From CAHJXF01 sp039936235 (GTDB lineage Bacteria; Pseudomonadota; Gammaproteobacteria; Burkholderiales; Burkholderiaceae_D): a stretch of 6,189 nt of DNA. Both the position numbers and the translations under genes were made by a program. The stretch covers positions 1-6,189 of the forward strand of contig JBDTIS010000204.1 of NCBI GenBank assembly GCA_039936235.1, given 5' to 3'. This document shows positions 1 to 5,909 of the stretch, one piece after another (the stretch's first letter is position 1; every line of letters begins with the position of its first letter). The notes beneath the pieces are model-generated. The model saw only the letters and a program-made list of their open reading frames with translations, was not told the origin of the DNA and ran no database searches.

Positions 1-1
1 C

Positions 2-1411
2 CTGCTGGTCTACGTGATCGGCATCGCGTTCCTGCTGTACGACATCGTCCGCGACCTCGATCCGCGCTATCGCGAAGCGACCGAGGAAGCCCTGGTCGAG
101 ACCGCGCAGGTGCTCGCGGCCGGCGTCGAGCGCGACGTTCACGACGGCGTCATCGACACCGCCGCGCTGGCGACGACGATGAAGGCCGCGTATGCCCGCC
201 AATTCGATGCGCAGGTGTTCGGCTTCGCGAAAAATCACGTCGACCTGCGTGTCTACGTCGTCGATCGTGCCGGCCGCGTGATCTACGACTCGACCGGCCG
301 CGCCGTCGGCGCGGACTACTCGGGCTGGCGCGACGTCGCGCTGACGCTCGCAGGCTTCTACGGCGCGCGCACGACGCCCGACGTCGCCGGCGACCAGCGC
401 ACCGCGGTCATGTACGTCGCCGCGCCGATCTACGCCGGCGATGCGATCGTCGGCGCGCTCGCGGCCGGGAAGCCGACACAGAGCTTCGGCCAGTTCGTCG
501 AGGCCGCGCGCAACAAGATCATCCTGGTCGGCATCGGCTCCGCGCTCGCGGTGCTGATGTTCGCGTTCATCGTGTCGATCTGGCTGGTGCGACCGTTCGG
601 CCTGGTCGGCGACGCCGCGCGTGCGATGACACGCGACCGGCGCGCCGGCTCGTTCGAGCGCTTCGTGCGGCAGGTGCGGCGTACGCCGCGGGCTCTCCGC
701 GAGGCCTATCGCGACATGCGCGACGCGGTATCGGGCCGCAGTTATGTCGAGGACTACGTGCAGACGCTGACGCACGAGCTGAAGAGTCCGCTGTCGGCGA
801 TCCAGGGCGCAGCCGAATTGCTCGAGGAGCCGATGCCCGAGGCGGAGCGACGCCGTTTCCTGGCGAACATCGCGCGCGAGACCGACCGCATCCGCGAACT
901 CGCGGATCGGATGCTGGAGCTCGCGGTTCTCGAGCAACGCCACCGGCTCGATGCGATCGATGCCGTCGACGCGGTCGTGCTCGGCGAGGACGTCGTGTCG
1001 ACGGCGGCCGGCCGCGGTCGTGGCATCCGCGTGCGTTTCGTCAATGAAACCATCGGCCGCAGGCCCGAGATCGAAGGCGACGCGTTCCTGCTGCGCCGTG
1101 CACTTGCGAACCTGATCGACAATGCGATCGACTTCTCGCCGGACGACGGTACGGTCGACGTGACGCTCGACGGCAACGGATCGCGGATCGTCTATCGCGT
1201 TCGAGACCACGGACCGGGTATCCCCGACTACGCAGGCAACAAGGTCTTCGAGAAATTCTTCTCGCTGCAGCGGCCGCGGACGCAGAAGAAGAGCACGGGG
1301 CTCGGGCTCGCGTTCGTCCGCGAGATCGCCGGACTGCATCGCGGCAGCATCGCGCTCGCGAATCATCCGGACGGCGGCGCGGTGGCGACGCTGACACTGA
1401 CGCGCTACTAG
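2..1411 (+). CDS. creC: CreC-type two-component sensor histidine kinase (5' end outside window)
   Basis: Inner-membrane sensor kinase of the CreBC/BlrAB system; it autophosphorylates on His and passes the phosphate to the regulator CreB. The frame is open to the left edge, giving 469 visible residues against about 474 in E. coli CreC, so only a few N-terminal residues are missing. Counting from the first visible residue: the tail of TM1 (about 1-17), a periplasmic sensor region (about 20-170) with the CreC-like run VGADYSGWRDV and YGART, TM2 (about 173-196, ending LVRPF), then the H-box THELKSPLSAIQGAAE with phospho-acceptor His at about 258 (codon 773-775). An N-box NLIDNAIDFSP follows near 370, the G1 box DHGPGIPDYAG near 402, the F-box FEKFFSL and the G2 box STGLGLAFVREI near 431. 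All catalytic boxes are intact. The internal GTG at 14 is not a likely start because TM1 would be cut. The Cre tag just downstream supports the assignment; creB would be expected upstream, out of view. Confidence 0.95.
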   Translation: MLVYVIGIAFLLYDIVRDLDPRYREATEEALVETAQVLAAGVERDVHDGVIDTAALATTMKAAYARQFDAQVFGFAKNHVDLRVYVVDRAGRVIYDSTGRAVGADYSGWRDVALTLAGFYGARTTPDVAGDQRTAVMYVAAPIYAGDAIVGALAAGKPTQSFGQFVEAARNKIILVGIGSALAVLMFAFIVSIWLVRPFGLVGDAARAMTRDRRAGSFERFVRQVRRTPRALREAYRDMRDAVSGRSYVEDYVQTLTHELKSPLSAIQGAAELLEEPMPEAERRRFLANIARETDRIRELADRMLELAVLEQRHRLDAIDAVDAVVLGEDVVSTAAGRGRGIRVRFVNETIGRRPEIEGDAFLLRRALANLIDNAIDFSPDDGTVDVTLDGNGSRIVYRVRDHGPGIPDYAGNKVFEKFFSLQRPRTQKKSTGLGLAFVREIAGLHRGSIALANHPDGGAVATLTLTRY

Positions 1412-1418
1412 CCAGCAC

Positions 1419-1439
1419 ACTTCACACAGACTTCACACA
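1419..1439 (+). promoter_or_regulatory. Cre/Blr tag: predicted CreB binding box
   Basis: Two copies of the 10-mer ACTTCACACA (1419-1428 and 1430-1439) repeat with an 11-bp period. They contain TTCAC at 1421-1425 and again at 1432-1436, separated by exactly six bases. TTCAC-N6-TTCAC is the published recognition tag of CreB/BlrA, OmpR/PhoB-class regulators whose two subunits bind direct repeats on one DNA face. It begins 10 bases after the creC stop and points toward the downstream genes, as expected for a promoter activated by the neighbouring kinase's partner. A poor -10-like TACGAC lies at 1446-1451, 9 bases past the second repeat, which would suit activator-dependent transcription; that element is weak. 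The match is seen directly; binding is inferred. Confidence 0.82.
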
Positions 1440-1543
1440 AGCACGTACGACAGGCGTTTCGCTTCATCGTCCGCGCACATCGATCGTCGATGCTTCTTCC
1501 CGTCGCCATGCGTTCTGCATGACGCGCGAAGAAGGAGATCGGC

Positions 1544-1657
1544 ATGAGAACGTTCGATGTGTGGGTGGGTCGTCTCGCCGCGGTCGCGGGACTGGTCTAC
1601 GTGGTCCTCAGCGGCGCGTGGCCGCTGGCGGTCCCGGTCGGCATGCACCGCGACTGA
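1544..1657 (+). CDS. 37-residue predicted membrane mini-protein, function unknown
   Basis: A short ORF starts at ATG 1544 with a near-ideal ribosome binding site, AAGGAG at 1532-1537, six bases ahead. It ends at TGA 1655-1657. The product begins MRTFDVWVGRLAAVAGL, has one hydrophobic stretch (about residues 10-33) that could span the membrane or act as an uncleaved signal, and ends in a short polar tail, GMHRD. Third codon positions are mostly G/C. It is the first ORF after the Cre tag and ends 11 bases before the ATG of the exosortase-like gene, so the two would be co-transcribed and perhaps translationally coupled. I do not recognise the family. It could be a real small membrane protein, a leader peptide, or the surviving N-terminus of a larger gene. 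Confidence 0.55.
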   Translation: MRTFDVWVGRLAAVAGLVYVVLSGAWPLAVPVGMHRD

Positions 1658-1668
1658 GGCCGGCGATC

Positions 1669-2692
1669 ATGTACAGCTTCATCCGGCTGTCTCCGAGCCG
1701 CTCACAGCGCGCTTCGGCCGTCGTGTCGGGCCTGATCGACCGCGTGTCCGCGTGGCTGCGCCGTTGCGCGGCCCTCGTCGAGCAACTGCCGTCCCGGGCC
1801 TGGCCGCTGCTGGTCGCCGTCGCCGCGTGGCCCGATGCGCTGTGGGGTACTCGTCACCTGCTCGACGACGCAGGAGATCCGCTCGGTGTCGTCGCCTGGT
1901 GCGCGCTGGGACTGGCGGTGTGGCAGGCGCGCGCGCTTCGCACGACCGCCCCGGATGGCGCTGCTCGGCGTCGCCGTGGCGCTCGTGTTCGTCGCCAACC
2001 TGGCGATATCCGGATTGTCCCCACTCGTTCGGGGCCTGCTCGGCAACGTCGCCATCGTCGTCGCCTTCGCGGCCATCGCCGATCGCGACGAACCGATCGC
2101 GCCGTATGCCGGACTCGTGTTGCTGGCACTGCCGTTGCTGCAATCCCTGCAGGCGAACGGGAACGTGCTGTCAGGCGATGCGTTCGCAGCCGCCGTACGC
2201 TGGCTCCTGATCGCATCGGGCTCCGAAGTGAGCGGCGACGGCGCACAGTGGACGATCGACGGACACGCGGTCGCGGCGGCGTTCCGTGGCGGCCCCCAGC
2301 TCGCGTGGGTCGGCTGCTTCGTCGCCTGTGCGACCGCCTGGATGTTCGGCCTGCGCAATCGCGCGTTCCTCGCTCGGCTGCCGGTCGTCGCCCTCGTCGT
2401 GACGATCGTGCAGGTGCTGCGAACGACCGTGCTGATGTCGGCGGACGCCGGCGGCGTCGCGATGACCGATGCGATGGACGCGGCGCTGGGCCTGCTCGCG
2501 TGCACCGCGGTCGGCGCGACGATCGCCGTCGTGTTCGCGACTCGACGTGGTACGAAGACGCCACCGGTCGCGGACACCGCGATCCTGGTGCCAGCGAACG
2601 AAGAGCGGCCACCGAACGGTGCACGGTGGCGCATCGTTTATGCGGGCCTGCTCCTGGTCTCGGCGTCGTTGCCGCTGGCGGTGCGCGCATAA
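1669..2692 (+). pseudogene. Exosortase/archaeosortase-family membrane protein, frameshifted and lacking catalytic Cys/His
   Basis: Exosortases are multi-pass membrane transpeptidases that process PEP-CTERM-like sorting signals. The N-terminal part is read in the frame of ATG 1669 (GAGG at 1656-1659 as a weak binding site) and has helices around AWPLLVAVAAWPDALW and PLGVVAWCALGLAVWQA. The rest, from about 1953 to the TAA at 2690-2692, is one base over; removing one base from the C4 run at 1949-1952 would join them into about 340 residues. The second part has the family layout: a helix-rich middle, an amphipathic stretch GDAFAAAVRWLLIASG, a strand DGHAVAAAFRGG where the catalytic Cys motif should lie, helices WVGCFVACATAWMF and PVVALVVTIVQVLRTT, then a helix after DAMDAALG. 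The Arg of the NxxR-like motif survives (codon 2420-2422). The expected Cys is Phe or Arg (2282-2287) and the expected His is replaced near 2474. Family call is from pattern recognition, not a search. A pseudogene is likeliest; an assembly base error could explain the frameshift but not the missing residues. Confidence 0.65.
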
Positions 2693-2926
2693 AGCTTCCG
2701 CCGCGTGATGTCCCTCTTCACGGCGCGTGGTTCAGCGCCGCGCAACCCGGCGAGTGATCGGTGCCGCTGCGTGTCGGCGCATCCGGTTTCGGGGTGCGCA
2801 TGGAGGCGAGCGTCGCGACGCTGCTGCAGGTCGCGACCGATCCGATGGCCTCCTGCCGGGAACGCTATCGATCGACAGGTTCGAGGAAGCTCAGCCGGTA
2901 CGCGCCGCGTCGATCGCCATCCGGTG
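2680..2926 (+). pseudogene. Possible decayed coding remnant after the exosortase-like gene
   Basis: About 235 bases separate the exosortase-like stop from the convergent cupin gene, and no intact gene fits. One + frame (the frame of position 2680) reads IKLPPRDVPLHGAWFSAAQ, meets a TGA at 2755-2757, and goes on as VPLRVGASGFGVRMEASVAT and LLQVATDPMA to about 2855 with mostly G/C third positions. After that another frame reads LPGTLSIDRFEEAQPV and stops at TAG 2928-2930. This looks like a gene broken by a nonsense change and a frameshift. The hydrophobic run YAGLLLVSASLPLAV just upstream (about 2638-2684) may be the membrane anchor of the same lost protein. I cannot name the parent family. The stretch also holds a 14-bp perfect palindrome at 2809-2822. 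No terminator with a T-run was seen. Confidence 0.3.
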
Positions 2927-3391
2927 CTAGTTCACGAAGTGCGTGTCCCCGGCGGCCTGCGGCGGAATCTTGATCGCGATCGCCTTGAAAGTGCCCGAGG
3001 TCGGCACTGTGCCGGCATGGTTGACGCCCTTCGGGATGACGATCAGGTCGCCCGCCTTGATGGCCCGCTGCGCGTCGCCGACCCACATGGTACCGGTGCC
3101 GGCGAGGATGTATTGGATCTCATCGTTGCCGGCGTGGAAGTGCTTGCCCACGTTGCCCTGCTGCACGGCGATCGTCGCCTTGTCGGTGACGACCAGCAGC
3201 TTCGAGCGCAACTCGGTGCCTGGCACGATCGGTCCGAGCGCTTCGCCGTCGAGCGCGTTCACGTCGATGATCTGCGCCTCCAGCGGGGCGGGCGCGGGCG
3301 CCTGTGCGAAGGCAAGCGGCACCATCCGCGAGGCGAAACCACCGGCGACGAAGGCCAGCGTGACGAGGCTCAAAGTTCTTGCGAGTTGCAT
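2927..3391 (-). CDS. Exported single-domain cupin protein
   Basis: A 154-residue protein with a signal peptide and one cupin beta-barrel. The start is ATG 3391-3389, with AGGGAG at 3397-3402 five bases ahead. Residues 1-29 are a typical Sec signal: Arg5, a hydrophobic core, and AFA before Gln30 as a probable cleavage site. Cupin motif 1 is HFHAGNDEIQYILAG, giving metal ligands His84, His86 and Glu91 and a conserved Gly98. Motif 2 is GDLIVIPKGVNH, giving the fourth ligand His125. All four ligands are present, so it probably binds a metal in the periplasm; the substrate cannot be told. An in-frame upstream ATG at 3463 also has a purine-rich GAGGGAG, but it would put 24 polar residues before the signal sequence, so the shorter form is preferred. 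It lies 95 bases after the metallopeptidase gene and may be co-transcribed with it. Confidence 0.9.
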   Translation of the reverse strand: MQLARTLSLVTLAFVAGGFASRMVPLAFAQAPAPAPLEAQIIDVNALDGEALGPIVPGTELRSKLLVVTDKATIAVQQGNVGKHFHAGNDEIQYILAGTGTMWVGDAQRAIKAGDLIVIPKGVNHAGTVPTSGTFKAIAIKIPPQAAGDTHFVN

Positions 3392-3486
3392 GACATCTCC
3401 CTGGTCTTGTAAGCGACCGACAGGCCGCGGCGGCGACATCGTACGACGCCCGGCGAATCGCATGCCGCTCCCTCGCAATACCAGCT

Positions 3487-4377
3487 TCAGAGACTTCCGG
3501 CCCTGAACGTGTCGCACTGACGGACGTCGCCGCTGTCCATGCCCCGCTTGAACCAGGTGACGCGCTGCGCCGACGTGCCGTGCGTGAAGCTGTCGGGCAC
3601 GACGGTGCCGCGCGCCTGCTCCTGCAGCGTGTCGTCGCCGATCGCGGTCGCCGCCCTCAGGGCCTCGTCGACGTCGCCCGGGTCGAGCTTGATCGCGCTC
3701 TTGCCGGCGGCGAGTCGATGGCCCCAGATGCCGGCATAGCAGTCGGCTTGCAGTTCGATCTGGACCGAAATGCGGTTGTATTGGGTGGCCGACATCTTCT
3801 GGCGCAACGCGTCGGTCTTGGCCGTGGTGCCGAGCAGCTTCTGCACGTGATGGCCGACCTCGTGCGCGATCACGTAGGCCTGCGCGAACTCGCCGGGTGC
3901 CTTGAAGCGCTGTGCCAGCAACCTGAAGAAGTTGGTGTCGATGTAGACTTTTTCGTCGCCGGGGCAGTAGAACGGCCCGGCCGCCGATACGCCTTGTCCG
4001 CACGCGGTCTGCACCGAGCCGCTGAACAGGTCGAGCTTGGGTTTCACGTATGTGCGGTTGTTCTGGGCAAAGATCTCGGTCCAGTTCTGTTCGGTGTCGA
4101 GCAGCATTCGCGACACGAAGCGCTTGTCGCGATCGTCCGCCGACGGCTGCTGCGGATCGCGCGGCGCCTGCTGCTGGACCTGAGTGGTGTCGCCGCCTCC
4201 GCCGCCACCGGCGAGCCCGAGGATCACGCGCGGGTCGATGCCGAAGAAGTAAGAGCCGAGCAGGGCGATGACCACCGTGCCGATGCCGATGGTGCGGCCG
4301 CCGAACGGCAGGCCACCGCCGCCCGAACCGCGCACGTCCTCGACGTTGTCGCTCTGCTGGCCGTCATCCCATTTCAT
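3487..4377 (-). CDS. ypfJ: YpfJ-family neutral zinc metallopeptidase, membrane-anchored
   Basis: A 296-residue protein matching the YpfJ/neutral zinc metallopeptidase family, whose E. coli member is of similar length (about 287). It starts at ATG 4377-4375, with GGAG about nine bases ahead. The N-terminus opens MKWDDGQQSDNVEDVRG, followed by a Gly-rich piece, one membrane helix (about 29-47, TIGIGTVVIALLGSYFFGI), and a Gly/Gln/Pro-rich linker to about residue 85. The rest is the catalytic domain. The zincin motif HEVGHH has ligands His172 and His176 and catalytic Glu173; ELQADCYAG (Glu208) is the probable third ligand region. Cys126 and Cys138 flank the family segment GPFYCPGDEKVYID, and the C-terminal SFTHGTSAQR is also typical. 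Its natural substrates are not established. The active domain would sit on the far side of the membrane from the N-terminus. It is 77 bases downstream of the CHRD lipoprotein gene and 95 upstream of the cupin gene, all on one strand. Confidence 0.93.
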   Translation of the reverse strand: MKWDDGQQSDNVEDVRGSGGGGLPFGGRTIGIGTVVIALLGSYFFGIDPRVILGLAGGGGGGDTTQVQQQAPRDPQQPSADDRDKRFVSRMLLDTEQNWTEIFAQNNRTYVKPKLDLFSGSVQTACGQGVSAAGPFYCPGDEKVYIDTNFFRLLAQRFKAPGEFAQAYVIAHEVGHHVQKLLGTTAKTDALRQKMSATQYNRISVQIELQADCYAGIWGHRLAAGKSAIKLDPGDVDEALRAATAIGDDTLQEQARGTVVPDSFTHGTSAQRVTWFKRGMDSGDVRQCDTFRAGSL

Positions 4378-4410
4378 CGTGCGTCACTCCGTCATCGTCG
4401 ACTGCGGCGC

Positions 4411-4433
4411 CTCGAAGGCCATCGGCCTTCGAC
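4411..4433 (-). terminator. Perfect 9-bp hairpin after the CHRD lipoprotein gene
   Basis: TCGAAGGCC (4412-4420) and GGCCTTCGA (4424-4432) are exact inverted copies with a three-base loop. In the - strand transcript the hairpin begins 22 bases after the CHRD stop codon and ends about 34 bases before the metallopeptidase ATG. No T-run follows it on the - strand, so it is not a classical intrinsic terminator. It could be a weak or factor-assisted terminator, or a 3' stabilising stem that sets unequal levels of the two genes. Confidence 0.45.
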
Positions 4434-4454
4434 GTCCTTCGATTGCCCGTGCGA

Positions 4455-4895
4455 TCAGCTCGGCTTGAGCTGTGCGCGGATTTCGCCGGACGGGTGCGCG
4501 GCGCTGTGGACGTTGACATACAGATTGCCGGCGCGGTACGCGGCGAGCTGGGCCTCGGTGAGCTTGGCGCCCGCCGGTGCGGTGAAGACGTTGCCGCTCT
4601 GCGTGAACGGAACGATCACCGGACCGTTGATGCCCACGGCGCCCTGGTGGATGTGCCCCATCGTCGGCGCCATCCCCGTGACCGTCATCGAACCGGTGAC
4701 GCTGCCGTCGGCGGCGATCATGATCGTTCCGGTGCCGGTGGCCGGCGTCGTGACCGCCGGCACTTCGCTCGCGCCGGTCAGCGTGACCTTGTTGGTGTCG
4801 CCGCCCATCGACGGGAACATCGAGCAGGCCGAGACGACGAGCGCGCCGGCGACGAAAGCGATGCCGACCGCGGCCTTGCGGATGGATTGGATCAT
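4455..4895 (-). CDS. CHRD-domain lipoprotein
   Basis: A 146-residue protein starting at ATG 4895-4893, with AGGAG ahead of it (spacing AACACC). The first 23 residues are a lipoprotein signal: MIQSIRKAAV, a hydrophobic core, and the lipobox V-S-A-C with Cys24 as the lipidated residue. The mature part fits the CHRD domain (named from chordin and also found in bacterial exported proteins). It has TLTGASEVPAV near 38-48, GTGTIMIAADGSVTGSM near 54-70, MGHIHQGAVGINGPVIVPF near 79-97, and the closing LYVNVHSAAHPSGEIRAQL near 125-143. The His pairs in HIH and VHSAAH are typical of the family. The biochemical role of bacterial CHRD proteins is poorly defined. Asp is absent at position +2 (Ser25), so outer-membrane sorting is plausible under the E. 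coli rule. It is the first gene of the three on this strand. Confidence 0.92.
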   Translation of the reverse strand: MIQSIRKAAVGIAFVAGALVVSACSMFPSMGGDTNKVTLTGASEVPAVTTPATGTGTIMIAADGSVTGSMTVTGMAPTMGHIHQGAVGINGPVIVPFTQSGNVFTAPAGAKLTEAQLAAYRAGNLYVNVHSAAHPSGEIRAQLKPS

Positions 4896-5096
4896 GGTGT
4901 TCTCCTGGGTTGAATGGCGAGCGTTGCATACAGCGGCTCGACGCGCATTGTGCCTTCGACGGCGCAACAACGGATATAGGCGGATGCCCCGTCTACGGCA
5001 TCACGGCGTTGCGGGCGGCCGGTGTTAACGTGGCGCCGCGTTCGGACGCCTCGCAAGTCCGACGTTATCCGATCGAGGCAGACATCCGGAGGAAAC
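4896..5096. other. Divergent intergenic region between the CHRD and DUF72 genes
   Basis: These 201 bases lie between two genes that point away from each other, so promoters for both should be here. On the + strand TTGTGC (4948-4953) and GATATA (4973-4978) are a weak -35/-10 candidate with a rather long 19-bp spacer. On the - strand TATGCA (complement of about 4924-4929) is a poor -10 candidate without a clear -35. No strong inverted repeat or recognisable operator was seen, and I see no convincing small gene. Confidence 0.4.
5088..5092 (+). promoter_or_regulatory. Ribosome binding site that sets a TTG start
   Basis: GGAGG sits four bases before TTG 5097-5099, which is in frame with the DUF72 domain. 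No ATG or GTG between this site and the first conserved residues offers a better start. The open frame extends further upstream, but those codons look non-coding (many Arg/Ser, no family match). Confidence 0.75.
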
Positions 5097-5909
5097 TTGG
5101 CCACGCGCACTTCCAAGGCAACTGAGATACGCGTCGGCATCGGCGGCTGGAGCTACGACCCGTGGCACGAGACCTTCTATCCGGCCGACGTGAAGAAGAA
5201 GGCCGAGCTCGCGTATGCGAGCTCGCAGGTCACCGCCATCGAGGTCAACGCCACCTACTACCGGACGCAGACCGCGGCCACGTTTGCCCGCTGGCGCGAC
5301 GAGACGCCCGACGGTTTCGTGTTCGCCGTCAAGGCATCGCGCTTCGCGACCAATCGACGCGTGCTGGCTGACGCCGGCGAGTCGATCGACTTCTTCGTCG
5401 GCAGCGGCCTCGAGGAACTCGGGGCCAAGCTGGGACCGTTGTTGTGGCAGTTCATGCCGACCAAGCAGTTCGATCCCGATGACTTCGAAGCCTTTCTCGA
5501 CCGGCTGCCGAAGAAGGTCGGGTCGCTGGCTCTGCGGCATGCGCTCGACGTCCGCCACGAAAGTTTTCGCAGCGAGGCTTTCGTCGCGCTCGCCCGCAAG
5601 TACAAGGCCGCGATCGTCTGCAGCGATTCCGACGACTATCCGATGATCGGTGACGTGACTGCCGACTTCGTCTATGCGCGGCTGATGCGCGCGAAGGCCG
5701 AGATCGTCACCGGCTATGCGCCGAAGGAGATCGCGACGTGGACGGCGCATGTCCGGGTCTGGGCGGCAGGTGGTACGCCGCGGGTGACCGAGCTGCCAGG
5801 CCCCAAGGCGCCGACGAAGAAGCGCGACGTGTTCGTCTTCTTCATCAACGGCGCGAAGGAGCGGGCGCCCGCGGGGGCGAGGGCGATGCTGGAGAAGTTG
5901 GCCAGCTAG
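5097..5909 (+). CDS. DUF72 (YecE-like) TIM-barrel protein
   Basis: A 270-residue protein of the DUF72 family, which has a TIM-barrel fold and no settled biochemical function; length is normal for the family. The start is TTG 5097 behind GGAGG, giving M(TTG)ATRTSKATEIRVG. Family motifs appear in order: GIGGWSYDPWHETFYP (14-29), IEVNATYYRTQ (48-58), FAVKASRFATNRR (76-88), LGPLLWQFMP (112-121), LDVRHESF (150-157), FVYARLMR (191-198), and the C-terminal VFVFFINGAKERAPAGA (245-261). The DVRHESF segment corresponds to the conserved E/D-x-RH-x-S element of the presumed active site. It has no signal peptide or membrane helix, so it is cytoplasmic. It is transcribed away from the CHRD gene and its stop overlaps the stop of the convergent membrane-protein gene. 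No functional link to its neighbours can be shown. Confidence 0.93.
   Translation: MATRTSKATEIRVGIGGWSYDPWHETFYPADVKKKAELAYASSQVTAIEVNATYYRTQTAATFARWRDETPDGFVFAVKASRFATNRRVLADAGESIDFFVGSGLEELGAKLGPLLWQFMPTKQFDPDDFEAFLDRLPKKVGSLALRHALDVRHESFRSEAFVALARKYKAAIVCSDSDDYPMIGDVTADFVYARLMRAKAEIVTGYAPKEIATWTAHVRVWAAGGTPRVTELPGPKAPTKKRDVFVFFINGAKERAPAGARAMLEKLAS

Noticed and set aside
754..1418. Two - strand open frames within creC
   Set aside because: Antisense shadows of a gene with every kinase box intact.
1519..1668. Extension of the exosortase-like frame back to the ATG at 1519
   Set aside because: Those codons overlap the better supported mini-ORF in another frame and have no binding site of their own; the hydrophobic family-like part begins after ATG 1669.
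2809..2822. 14-bp perfect palindrome AGCGTCGCGACGCT as a possible operator
   Set aside because: It is a G+C-rich self-complementary run inside possibly former coding sequence, with no promoter or gene start nearby.
3464..4003. Upstream extension of the cupin frame into the peptidase gene
   Set aside because: The added residues are Arg-rich shadow of the peptidase in another frame, and the signal peptide with its own ribosome binding site fixes a start at 3391.
3580..5028. Long + strand open frame of about 480 codons antisense to the peptidase and lipoprotein genes
   Set aside because: It lies opposite two well-recognised genes, has low-complexity Arg/Ala/Asp-rich content and matches no family. 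Long antisense frames are expected in high-G+C DNA.
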